64,000 bases of DNA from Beta vulgaris subsp. vulgaris (Eukaryota > Streptophyta > Magnoliopsida > Caryophyllales > Amaranthaceae). Both the position numbers and the translations under genes were made by a program. Under the pieces are notes generated by a model that saw only the letters and a list, made by a program, of their open reading frames with translations, was not told the origin of the DNA and ran no database searches. The first letter of the stretch is position 1. The number at the start of each line of letters is the position of its first letter. Where the stretch lies: NCBI RefSeq assembly GCF_026745355.1, contig NC_079206.1:32924653-32988652 (forward strand). Reading direction: 5' to 3'. Positions 11,690 to 20,962 of the stretch are shown in pieces.

Positions 11690-11764
11690 CTCACATTCTC
11701 CCTTCGTTGCACCGCCGGTTCTCTCTTACGTATCTCGCTCACATTCTCCCTTCGTTGCACCGCC
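11690..11764 (+). repeat. Short tandem duplication in CACTA-2 leader
   Basis: A unit of about 56 bp containing GCCGGTTCTCTCTTACGTAT and CTCACATTCTCCCTTCGTTG is repeated head to tail. It is likely slippage within the leader; no function seen. Confidence 0.5.
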
Positions 11765-12536
11765 GATTCTAAGTTTACAGCGACTTGCAGCCGCCACGGA
11801 CTGACTTGCCGCCGTCGGTCCCGCCACCGGCAAAGTAGGTATTTCTTGGTTTTTTTTTTGTTTTTTTTGTATTAATATATATTAATCATGTATTTTCAAG
11901 TTATTTTAATTTTTTTAGGGGTTGTTTTGAATAATCTTAGTTCTAATTTTTGTTAAGGGGTTAAAATTAGAATTCAAATCATGATAAACATGTGTGAAAT
12001 AATTTGAGATTAAATTTAGGATATTCGTAGCTTATGAATTTGTATAGTTTGTGTAGTATATTGTTTCTTGAATGCTCTCTTTAGAATTATGTGCTTCAAT
12101 CATGAGTTAGAATTCTTGAATGCTCAATTTAGAATTTGAAACTTATGTCATTCGTTTACATTGTAGTTTAGTTGCCACCTTAGTCCTCATCGATTTGCCG
12201 GTTCTCCAAGCTCGCATCTTTGTACTTATCTTCGCTGCTCCTTGAGAGCAGAGGTATGTATTTTAGCTTTTGTTATTTTTTTATGTATGTTAATGTAACC
12301 ATTAGTTTGGATTTAGGAATGTATATATGTGAATTGTTTGGTTATTATGTGATTGGGAAAATATATGTTGAATCATAACCAAACCTATATGGACATACCT
12401 TAATGGGGTGGGGAGGGAAATCTAAGGAATGGATTGGTTTGTGTTGTTCTATTGCAATGTACATCATTTGCCTAGATACCCATTCTAGGCTTACTCATTA
12501 GGAGTAAGTCTTGAGTAGTCCCCGGTTTGGGACTGT

Positions 12537-12754
12537 CTTTGAGTTTCTTATCTCACTTACGATGTGAATGAATGTTTGGTTTTTGATTCTAAGAAAGATC
12601 CGGCTCATTTCCCTAAGCGTTCTCTGGGTACATATGTTGATAGTTTAACTACTATCTTCATCGTGTACTTGGAGAACTGTAGGGAAGTGCTGCCGGATTT
12701 TTCTTAGAATTGAAAACCAAATGTTCATTCACTAGTGAGATGAGAAACTCAAGG
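12537..12754 (+). other. Leader foldback of CACTA-2 transposase gene
   Basis: The two halves are imperfect inverted copies of each other over about 100 bases per arm. The outer arm TTGAGTTTCTTATCTCAC (12,539-12,556) pairs with GTGAGATGAGAAACTCAA (12,735-12,752). Inner blocks such as TTCTAAGAAAGATCCGGC and GCCGGATTTTTCTTAGAA also pair, and the tip is GATAGT/ACTATC. It lies about 105 bp upstream of the transposase ATG. A related foldback with co-varied arms occupies the same place in CACTA-3 (37,275-37,489). Confidence 0.75.
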
Positions 12755-12858
12755 ATGGGTTAGGTTGGAGTGATAAGGACCCAAATGGTCATGACTGCAT
12801 TTGATAAACTACTTTGAATGATGTGATCGATTGTATTCTTGTTTGGTGTCTCTAGTAT

Positions 12859-14645
12859 ATGAATATGGATCGAAACTGGATGTATGGTAATCGAATTTCG
12901 ACGACATTTCTACAAGGGGTTAATGAATTTATCAGAGTTGCGTTAGAACATCAATCGGAGAATGGGTCAAAGTTTGTCTTGTGTCCTTGTTGTGATTGCA
13001 ATAACTCAAGGGGGTATCGTGATATGGATCAAATTAAAGATCATTTGGTTCGTCGTGGGTTTAAGAGTAACTATACTAGGTGGACATGGCATGGAGAGTT
13101 TTATGATGTGGGTATGAGCTCCACTAGCTTGTGTGATGATTTCATGTTGATGAGGTTGAGGTTGAGATTGAAGGAGATGGTGATATTGAGAATGATAGGG
13201 TAGATGATGAAAATGACATGGTAGATGATGAAATTGATAGAGTAGATGAGATGTTGCACAATTTGGAGGATGAAAGAACCGATCGTCCGCATATGTATGA
13301 TAGTATTTTAAGTGCAGCGGAAAAACCTATGTATCCGGGGTGTGACAATTTCACTAAACTTTCTGGAGTCCTCACATTGTTCAATATGAAATTGAAGCAT
13401 AGTTGGATAGATAAAAGTCTAAGTGAGTTGTTCACTTTTTTGCAAGAATTGCTACCTGAAGGGAATGAAATGCCCAACTCTACCTACGAGGTAAAGAAAT
13501 TGTTGTGTCCGTTAGGTATGGAATATGAGAAGATACATGCATGTCAAAATGATTGTGTGTTGTATCAAAACGAGTACCAGAATTTGCGTGAGTGTCCTAG
13601 GTGTGGAAAGCCTCGATACAAGGTAAAAGAGAATAATGATGAGGGGATGAGAAAGAAAGAAACTCCGGCGAAGGTTCTTTGGTATCTACCGATCATTCCG
13701 AGATTTAGGCGTTTATTTTCGGATGAAAATAATGCTAGATTACTAAGATGGCATGCGGACGAGAGGAAGAAAGATGGGATGCTTAGACATCCGGCCGATT
13801 CTCCGCAATGGAGAAATATCGACCGAAAGATTCCCGGTTTTGGTAAAGAACCTTGAAATCTTAGGCTTGGACTTTGTACAGATGGGATGAACCCATTTGG
13901 CACACTAGGTACCCAACATAGCACTTGGTCGGTTCTACTGACAATTTATAATCTCCCTCCCTGGTTATGTATGAAGCGCAAATTTATTATGCTATCGCTT
14001 CTTATTTCGGGTCCTAAGCAACCCGGAAACGATATAAATGTATATCTTGACCCGCTTCTTCAAGTTCTGAAATTGTTGTGGGATGAAGGTGTTTCCATGT
14101 TCGATGCGTATGCGAAAAATGACTTCACATTGCGTGCCATGATATTTTGCACGATTAATGATTTCCCGGCTTATGGGAATTTGTCAGGGTATACGGTTAA
14201 AGAAGCAAAGGCATGCCCTATTTGTGATGAGAATATGATTGATAAGCGGTTACATCATTGTGGGAAGAATGTGTACCTGCATTATCGTACATGGCTTCCT
14301 TTAGATCATCCATTTTGTAGGAAGAAAAAGTTGTTCAACGGAAAAGTGGAGATGAGAGAAGCCCCTGTACCTTTACGTGGAAAAGAGGTTTCTAATAGGG
14401 TAAAGGATATTAATTGAAACAATTTTTGGCAAGCCCTTTAAAAGTGTCTCAAAGAACTTATACAAGAAAAGATCTAAGTTTTGGGACCTTCCGTATTGGG
14501 AATGTTTTGAAGTCAGACATTGTCTTGATTTAATGCACATTCAGAAAAATGTTTGTGATGCCATTGTCGGAACATTGTTGAATATGCTCGGGAAGACAAA
14601 GGATGGAGTTAAAGCTAGGAAAGACATTGTCTCCTTACTTGTCTT
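12859..14645 (+). pseudogene. CACTA-2 transposase (TNPD-like), truncated
   Basis: This is the En/Spm-type transposase that cuts the element ends. The start is MNMDRNWMYGNR at 12,859, with the N-terminal transposase-associated domain (LCPCCDCNN...HLVRRGF) up to 13,203. The core (Transposase_21 type) follows in two frames, 13,218-13,856 (EKPMYPGC, HACQNDCVLY, CPRCGKPRYK) and 13,887-14,417 (MNPFGTLGTQHSTW, YNLPPWLCMKRK, CPICDENM). Frame breaks fall near 13,203 and 13,855. A further piece (FWDLPYWECFEVRHCLDLMH) reads to about 14,640, where it jumps to the second gene. The C-terminal half present in CACTA-3 is deleted. Confidence 0.85.
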
Positions 14646-14695
14646 CAACTAATCATATGACATTTTTTAACTTGAACGCAAGATGATTGGAAAAA

Positions 14696-15170
14696 GAAAG
14701 AAGCTGAAGGAGAGTTTGTTCTAGGTCGGATGGATGATGCTCTTTCACGTGCTCTGCAGAGGAAAGACCGACCTGCGCGTGTGTTAACAGCTGGGCGTAG
14801 CATTGGGATTACATCTGTTTGGGGAGACCCTGATCGGAGCAGTACTGCTCGTAAGAGTAGGGGCATGGATGATGAGGAGATTCAGGCATTAGAGGCTAGA
14901 GTGAGTCAAAGAGTTAGAGAGCAGACTATGGAAGAGATGAACTCGAAGATAGATGCTATGGTTCAAGAAAGGTTAATGGCTTATGCGACGCAGTTAGGTA
15001 TTCCAGTACCGACTCCTTCCACTCCAGTCGTTCCTAGTAGTTGTCAATCGAGGGGCAATGATCCATTTGCGGACTTGCAGGTATATTGTCATTTTATATA
15101 TGTTCTAATTATTATATTATGCTTCTAAAACACTTAATTGATGTCATTTTTTTCTTATTGGATGTTAAGA
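14696..15170 (+). pseudogene. CACTA-2 second gene, N-terminal part (Transposase_24-like)
   Basis: The frame EGEFVLGRMDDALSRALQRK, then a coiled stretch with repeated Arg/Glu/Met (RVREQTMEEMNSKIDAMVQE), matches the plant Ptta/En/Spm-type accessory domain found next to CACTA transposases. A probable intron of about 95 bp (GTATATTG at 15,080 to the AG at about 15,169) follows. The product would be the DNA-binding partner that recognises subterminal repeats. Its true start is lost at the deletion junction near 14,645. Confidence 0.65.
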
Positions 15171-15860
15171 GTCAAGTTCCATGTCGCTTGGCAATAGCGG
15201 ATGTCTCGGGACCGATCATTGTAGCTGAGGGTACCGTTCATCCACGACAGGAGCCATCGTCACACGCTACGACTGCCATGAGAGTGAGTGTTGATGAGTT
15301 TTATGCGGATTACGCAGATGTTCCAGTTCCACTCTTTACTCCATTCATCACGAAACTCAGTCAAGCTGAGGGTTATGTCATAGAATGGCCGAAAGAGTTG
15401 ATATTTTTAGTCTTAGGTAACTTATGTTTAGTATTATGATTTAGTATATAATAAGAAATCTAAATGTATATACTTAGAAATCTTGATTTACATAAAATAA
15501 ACCAAATAATCTTTATTTTATATATAATATGAATTAAAAAGAAGTCGATTTGAATTAGGAACATATATCTAAAAAAGGTGCGCAGAAGAAGAAAAATAAA
15601 ACAGTTGCTAATGAGCCTTGCACCGATGAGTCTGCACATAGACACATAGATCCATTGATTAGCGTGTCACTTGAGGATATGTCTAATGCGGTCAAGGAGA
15701 TGCATCGTTTGTTTTGCCAAAAACCTGCAGATGAGCCTTTTACTATTGAAGTTAGTAGGGGTTCCTGCTTCAACTATCCTTCTGATCAGATGATCATTCT
15801 CTCCCGACAAGATGTTTTCCAACTTCTGACGGGAGAATGGCTTAATGTATCCGTTTTGCA
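15171..15860 (+). pseudogene. CACTA-2 second gene, middle exons
   Basis: The exon at 15,171-15,415 encodes SQVPCRLAIADVSGPIIVAE and continues to WPKELIFL. A second stretch from about 15,570 to 15,860 encodes KKKNKTVANEPCTDE... DMSNAVKEMHRLF... ILSRQDVFQLLTGEWLNVSV. An AT-rich, intron-like piece separates them. This arrangement, a conserved middle domain leading into a protease, is seen in plant CACTA second genes. I infer the exon edges from reading frame and GT/AG positions only. Confidence 0.6.
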
Positions 15861-15956
15861 AGTATTTATGATGTGAGATTTCTCAAACTCTAAACTAATC
15901 AAATTTGATATTTATTATTATTATTCGCATCTAACTATAAATATTTGGAGTGTAGG

Positions 15957-16895
15957 TTATTGTCAGATGATAGTGAGGTGAATGGAGATTCAAATATTGG
16001 TTTCATGTGTCCTAGTATGATTTCGGCGACCATGCTACGCCATGAACCAGTTGCCGCAATCTACTACATGCAAAGGACATTGAGAGCCAATCGAAATATG
16101 AAATACATCATGCTTCCATACCTTGAAAAGTATGCTTTATTTTCCAACTTTCGTACATTGAAAAGTATGCTTCCCTTTTATCTTTATATATGAACTTATC
16201 ACATTTTGTTGCATGCTTTAGTCAACATTGGATTCTTCTCGTCCTTTCTCTACACAAAAAAAGGTATATGTATTTGATTCGCTTAGGAGATCAGATAGAT
16301 CCTTAGCTATCAAGGAACTGATGCATACGTAAGTTAATAATTCTTATAATTCTTACATGTATTTTATGATATTTTAAATACTTTATAACTAGTAATTCTT
16401 TTATTGTACTTAGCGCATATACATCATTGTTGTTGTTATTGTAGCGCATATACATCATTCCTGCTCCTTGAAGGTATCAAAAAGGCAACAAAATTGTCTT
16501 GGATATCTATGAAGGTAAAACTCTTATGGTTTTGTATTTGATATGCATTTTATAGTTCTATTTAATATTTCTTAATATTTCGATTCTAATATGTGTATTT
16601 CAATGTGGTGTGGTGTGCTCAACAAACGGGAGGAGATGAATGCGGCTATTTCGTTATGAAATACATGTTTCAAATCGTCCGCTATCTCTATCAGTCAAAT
16701 GATTTGAAGAAGCTATGTATATGTTGTAAATTGGTTACTTTACTTATATAATTTTAAAGTTTATTAACTAAGTTAACATATCTATAGGATTTTCCTCAAA
16801 GCGTTGAACCATAAACCATAGAAGATATCAACGAAATCAAAGACAATTTTGCGCGATTCTTTCAACATCTCATGGGAGAAGAAAAGGCCAAGTAG
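15957..16895 (+). pseudogene. Ulp1-like (C48) cysteine protease domain in CACTA-2
   Basis: Ulp1-type proteases remove SUMO or similar modifiers. Scattered exons keep the family's catalytic residues: His of HWILLV at 16,226-16,228, Asp of VYVFDSL at 16,276-16,278, and Gln plus Cys of QQTGGDECGYFVMKY at 16,620-16,652 (Cys at 16,641-16,643). A run of A at 16,253-16,262 shifts the frame between His and Asp. The final exon begins after CTATAG at 16,786 (DFPQSVEP), has an in-frame stop, then TIEDINEIKDNFARFF and the end at 16,895. It is therefore recent enough to recognise but not functional as read. Confidence 0.75.
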
Positions 16896-17195
16896 TGTTA
16901 GTGTAGTATGTGTAGTAGATGTACATATTTGGTTTATTATTGCAACCTTGGTTGAGTATATGGCAACATTGGTTTGCTTGCTTGGGATTATTTGAGATGT
17001 ATTGAAACAGGTTTTGATATATATATATATATATATTCCCAACGATCTCTTGGGTTATCCATATTACAAAGGAGACTCTGCCGAATTTTCCTCTCACAAT
17101 TATTAATATGAATGTTTATTTATTTTTGAATCATCAAATTTTAGTAATATGTAAACAAACCAACAGAAAATCTGAAAAAAACGAAAAAAAAAAAT
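16896..17195. other. 3' flank of CACTA-2 second gene
   Basis: Non-coding A/T-rich sequence with a short (AT) run at 17,017-17,034. No open frame worth calling. It probably holds the untranslated 3' end of the second gene. Confidence 0.4.
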
Positions 17196-17199
17196 ATGT

Positions 17200-17590
17200 A
17201 ATGATCCATTTGCGTCGCACATGGCAAATTGCACAAGGTGTGACGCACATTAGTAATGTGCGTCGCACCCAGGCAATGTGCGACGCACATTGCCCTTGCC
17301 CTGCTGCCCATGCCAGCATGGAAAGGGCAATGTGCGTCGCACATTGCCTAGGTGCGACGCACATTACTAATGTGCGTCGCACCTTGTGCAATGTGCGACG
17401 CACATTGCCCTTCCCATGCTGGCATGGGCAACAGGGCAATGTGCGTCGCACCGTATATAGGTGCGACACACATAGCTCAACCATCTGCATCGTTTCTCGT
17501 ACGAAGCAGATCGTTTCCTAGTCATTTGCGTTGAGGGCTTTGGCGTCGCACCTGGGTCCGACGTAAATAGGCGCCTCACATCCGACACAA
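17200..17590. repeat. Right subterminal repeats and large palindrome of CACTA-2
   Basis: About ten copies of GTGCGTCGCAC / GTGCGACGCAC lie here in alternating direction. From about 17,238 to 17,372 they form one long inverted repeat: ACATTAGTAATGTGCGTCGC on the left is mirrored by GCGACGCACATTACTAATGT on the right, with TTGCCCTTGCCC... at the centre. A third partial arm follows to 17,450. This is the expected binding region for the element's accessory protein. Confidence 0.8.
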
Positions 17591-17853
17591 ATTGCCTTTT
17601 CTGTACTAGTGGGTACTTATAGGTGTTAACTTTTTATAATCCAAACATAACACATATTTTGAAGAGATGTTATGTTTTCCTACACACATAGATAACAATT
17701 GTAAGAGATAAGCGTTATCTTTGTATTAATCTAAGATAACATCATCAACAAGTGTTATCTTTAATTTACATTACACTGACTTGAAAAAGCCTCGAAAGTG
17801 TTTTGTAAAGTCTTTTTTGATAGTTATCTTTGCTCTTTTTTGTAGTAGTGTAG

Positions 17854-18411
17854 GCGTCCATAAAACTCAAAAAAGCGTGACCAGTGGTGGAATCAAGCAG
17901 CCGATCTAACTTAGGCATAGGAAAATTATCCTTAGGACATGCTTTGTTAAGATTAGTGTAGTCTACACACATTCTCCATGTGCAGTTGGGCTTTGGGACC
18001 ATGACTAAGTTGGCTATCCACTATGGGTAGTGGGTTTCTCTTATGAACCAGGCTTCTAGCAACCTCTGGACGGATACCTCTGGATTTCTAGTCGGCCCCA
18101 AATGCCTTTTCTTCTGACGAACTGGTTTCAAGTCAGGATTAACATTCAACTGTTGGACGGATACCTCTGGATCAATCCCAGGCATCTCCTCAACACTATA
18201 AGCGAACACATCTTGAGACTCTTTAAGTAGATTGATAAAAAAATCCCCGCAACTTAGGGGCTAGAGAAGATCCGATATTCAGGGTTCTTTGTGGACGAGC
18301 ATCAGCTAGACATATATCCTCTAGGGCCTCAACATGCACTGGATGCTCAAGTGCCAAATCCATGATGGCCATAACTTCTTCAGACAATGGAGGTTCTTCC
18401 TTGACTGGCAC
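17854..18411 (-). pseudogene. Reverse transcriptase, N-terminal part, Tat-lineage element
   Basis: On the minus strand: a leader (MPVKEEPPLSEEVMAIMD) at 18,411-18,223, then FAYSVEEMPGIDPEV...NVNPDLKPVRQKKRHLGP at 18,209-18,021, then MVPKPNCTWRMCVDYTNLNK at 18,002. ACPKDNFPMPKLDRLLDSTT and SFMDAY follow, up to the CACTA-1 insertion. LNKACPKD is characteristic of Tat-lineage reverse transcriptases. The catalytic IDD lies on the other side of the insertion at about 8,910. A 19-bp block, TGGACGGATACCTCTGGAT, occurs at 18,066 and 18,154, an odd internal duplication that altered the protein. Confidence 0.85.
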
Positions 18412-18565
18412 ATACTTTCATTTCTTGCTTGGAAGGATCTCGTCCGCTCTCCTTGAGGGAGGAGCATGTATTTGAGAATTCTCAATGGTCATCTAGTCTT
18501 TCATAAATTTTGTCGTTTTTTTTCCTATCGTAAGAAGCCTTTGTCTGGTCCCTCTCCTCAACCTT

Positions 18566-18994
18566 CTAGGATGAGGGCTTGAAAGTAGTTAAATAACATT
18601 CTCTATCCACTTGTTGATCTCCATACAAGGTTCTAATTTGTCCTCTATCACATTGAAACGTCATGTGCATTAGATGAGTAACTATCACTGCTTTGACTTG
18701 ATTGAGAGTTGGTAGTCCGAGAACAATGTTGTAGGTTCTTATGACTCTGGCCACCAGAAACTTTATCAACAAAATTTGGGAAACATCCTTCTCTCCTACT
18801 CGGATTGGCGAAGTAAACATCTGAATGGCATGGATAACTCCTACCCCAAACCCAATGATTGGGTAGTGGACAGGGACTAAGTTCTTCTCATTAAACTTTA
18901 TTCTAGACAAGCAATCTGGACTGATAATGTCCATTGAACTTCCGGTGTCAATCAAAATTCTTCTTAATCTCAGGTTTGCGATTTTCATCTCCAA
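18566..18994 (-). pseudogene. Aspartic protease of the Tat-lineage element
   Basis: A 142-codon open frame with the retroviral-type protease active site LIDTGSSMDIISPDCLSRI near residues 15-33 and a second conserved block, YNIVLGLPTLNQVKAV, near residues 88-103. It processes the gag-pol polyprotein. The frame is intact but it lies in a broken polyprotein and is separated from the reverse transcriptase by stops, so I call it a remnant. Confidence 0.8.
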
Positions 18995-19215
18995 AACTAG
19001 GGGGTATTCATGAGGGCTTCCCTATCTTGCTCATTAAGCAATATCTTCAGAAGGGGCCGACCTTTATCTGATCAGTTAACAAAATTTGGTCGAGCTCTCT
19101 AAGATAGGTCCTCCAGCTAAAATGTCTTCGTCAGTGCTTTCACTCTTCTTCTTCTTGCTATGACGATCATCCTTCCTATGAAACTACCTTCTCCCATAGG
19201 GTAAGTATGAATTCA
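18995..19215 (-). pseudogene. Gag C-terminal remnant of the Tat element
   Basis: On the minus strand a short Lys/Arg-rich piece (RKDDRHSKKKKSESTDEDIL) fits the basic linker between gag and protease. Upstream it breaks off at an insertion whose other edge is near 20,285. Confidence 0.45.
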
Positions 19216-20285
19216 TCTGTACTTTCTATAGACACATAATCGTGTGTACCTAATTAACGATTCGATGATAAATCATATCACGATCTTAGTTGGTCCAACC
19301 CGAGGGAAGAGCAGTCCAAAAGGCCATTCCTAAACGTTTTCGAAAAGCGTTAAAGTTTTGTTTCAAAGCCCAATCAATTATTCATGATAATTAATTGTAT
19401 TTTGAGCCCAATCTATTGAAAAAGCCCAATTAATTGTTTAATAATAATCAATTGTTTTATTTAAATAAATAAATATTTCAAAGATATTTTCTAATCGAAT
19501 TTTATCCCGTAAAAACTCATACCTTCCAAACACAAACACATTCAATCTACATACATACACATTAATACTTTCAGGTTTCACGATTGCTCGTCTTGAAGGT
19601 TGTCAATCTCGCAGATCCAAGCCATGGTATAATCCTGAGGGTCCTTAAATAAATTAATTATTTTTATATTGAATTTACCAACTATTTTCTTTTATGATGT
19701 AGATCTTTAATATAAAATCGTTCTACTGTATATTCTAATTCTTCTTTCTATTCATTTTTATACACTATTATATGCTAGCCTAATCATTCTATGCATATTA
19801 GATGATGTCCTGATTTAATGCTTTTTTCACCGACATGTTATTTTTTTTAATCAAGACGTAAAGAACTGTTCTAATATTAATCAGATTAATTTGGACAACC
19901 TGCTAGGTTCCTTGTAAATTGATTGCATAATAACATATCACTAAAAAAAATAGTCTTTTATGTGTTTCCTGAACCAACCTAGACTAATTATTTTTAGGGT
20001 GCTTAAAACATTATTTTGTTATTCTTTTGCATAAACATTGACATGAATCGATGTTTAGTATAGGCCAGCAATGGGCAACATGGTTCCTGACTTGTTTGTA
20101 CCCTCACTCCCTAACTTAATCTTTAGTTCATTTTGACCATGTATGGAGTGTAGACGGGGAAATCTACATTGGATAAGTCATTATTTTATCCCTACAGTTT
20201 CTCATATCCAATTAGGTTTATGAGTCTTTCTTTAAAGACTTGTTGGTGACTTCAAAACTTAATTTAATAAACCCTTTACATTGGG
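19216..20285. other. About 1.07 kb insertion of unknown type in the Tat gag
   Basis: This stretch separates two parts of the Tat gag. It is A/T-rich, with repeated AGCCCAATCAATTA / AGCCCAATTAATTG phrases at 19,367-19,455 and a block with CATCTACATACATACACATT. It has no open frame and no terminal inverted repeats that I can find. Composition resembles a worn solo LTR. I could not find a matching target duplication, so both edges are approximate. Confidence 0.35.
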
Positions 20286-20557
20286 GTAGTCAAATACATA
20301 TACGCGATGATCTTGCATAGGTGAAATAATAATATGCCTACACTTTCTGGGCTAATTCTCCAAAGCCCTCTTAAGATGCTTATATTCATTAGTCTCATGT
20401 CCATTGTCTATATGGAAATGACAATAATACTTGCTCTTGGCTCTGTACTATAAGGAGTATTCATCTCAACTGAAGCCTTAAGCTTATAGTGATACTTTAT
20501 TTCAGTAAGAATGGAGTAGCGATCTTTGCTAAATTCTATGGATTAGCTGAGGATTCA
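20286..20557 (-). pseudogene. Gag zinc-knuckle region of the Tat element
   Basis: On the minus strand near 20,450-20,345 the reading SKYYCHFHIDNGHETNEY, then HLKRALEN, corresponds to the Cys/His-containing region of Tat gag proteins (C-x-x-H...GH.T). The last Cys of the motif is Tyr. Sequence to 20,557 is probably more gag but I cannot read it confidently. The element is cut at 20,557 by the SIRE-type element, and its own 5' LTR is not in the window. Confidence 0.55.
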
Positions 20558-20962
20558 TGTTGTATTCAAGGTTTTAATGATGACAAATAATGTTATTAAG
20601 TCTAGGAAAAAAGTTGAGTCTAGGAAATTAATTGTGTAACTTAGAATCAATTTTCATATTGTCTTGAGTGTAATTTATTTAATTATAACTTGTGGAGAAA
20701 TGGTTATGAGTTTAACCTAGTCAAGTTATTTAAATAAGTTAATTTGCTCGAAATATTATATGTTATAAATTGCTAACCTAATTACATGGAATATTATTTT
20801 GAATTAAAATAATCTCCATGATATTAGAGAGTGCGTTTGTTACTTTCTTATAGAGTGAATGGCTAAAGTTTTGGGCATAACAAACCTTAACAAACTGAGC
20901 TATTGCAAAGGACACTAAAGTCACGCTGTTGTTCCTGGATTCTAGGGAATCTTTAAGGAACA
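20558..20962 (+). repeat. 5' LTR remnant of the SIRE-type element
   Basis: Positions 20,783-20,960 match the right LTR at 34,692-34,860 closely (TGGAATATTATT, AATCTCCATGATATTAGAGA, GCTATTGCAAAGGACACTAA, AGTCACGCTG). After about 20,962 the LTR sequence stops and gag begins, so the rest of the LTR, the primer-binding site and most of gag have been deleted. Confidence 0.75.

Larger units (their letters stand above)
11021..17611 (+). mobile_element. CACTA-2, nested in CACTA-1
   Basis: The left end CACTAGTAGAAAAAGG and right end CCTTTTCTGTACTAGTG are CACTA inverted repeats. GGTAC stands on both sides (11,016-11,020 and 17,612-17,616). CACTA elements normally make a 3-bp duplication, so the exact edge may be shifted by a base or two (GTA or TAC). 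Both ends carry arrays of a TGCGTCGCA / TGCGACGCA motif unlike those of CACTA-1. Inside are two plus-strand genes: a truncated transposase and a gene ending in a cysteine protease. It is 6.6 kb and looks disabled. Confidence 0.88.
9677..17850. mobile_element. CACTA-1, non-autonomous element hosting CACTA-2
   Basis: Left end CACTACTACAAAAG and right end CTTTTTTGTAGTAGTG are inverted repeats with the CACTA signature, flanked by the 3-bp duplication TAG (9,674-9,676 and 17,851-17,853). Subterminal copies of a GTTATCTTT/AAAGATAAC motif occur at least four times in the first 300 bp and five times in the last 200 bp; such repeats bind the transposase accessory protein in En/Spm elements. Without CACTA-2 it is only about 1.6 kb and has no transposase, so it would need help from another element. 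Confidence 0.9.

Noticed and set aside
11159..11875. 238-codon plus-strand open frame in CACTA-2 leader
   Set aside because: It is made of TC-rich and CGCACCCTCGC-type repeats, has no domain, and overlaps the subterminal repeats and presumed untranslated leader.
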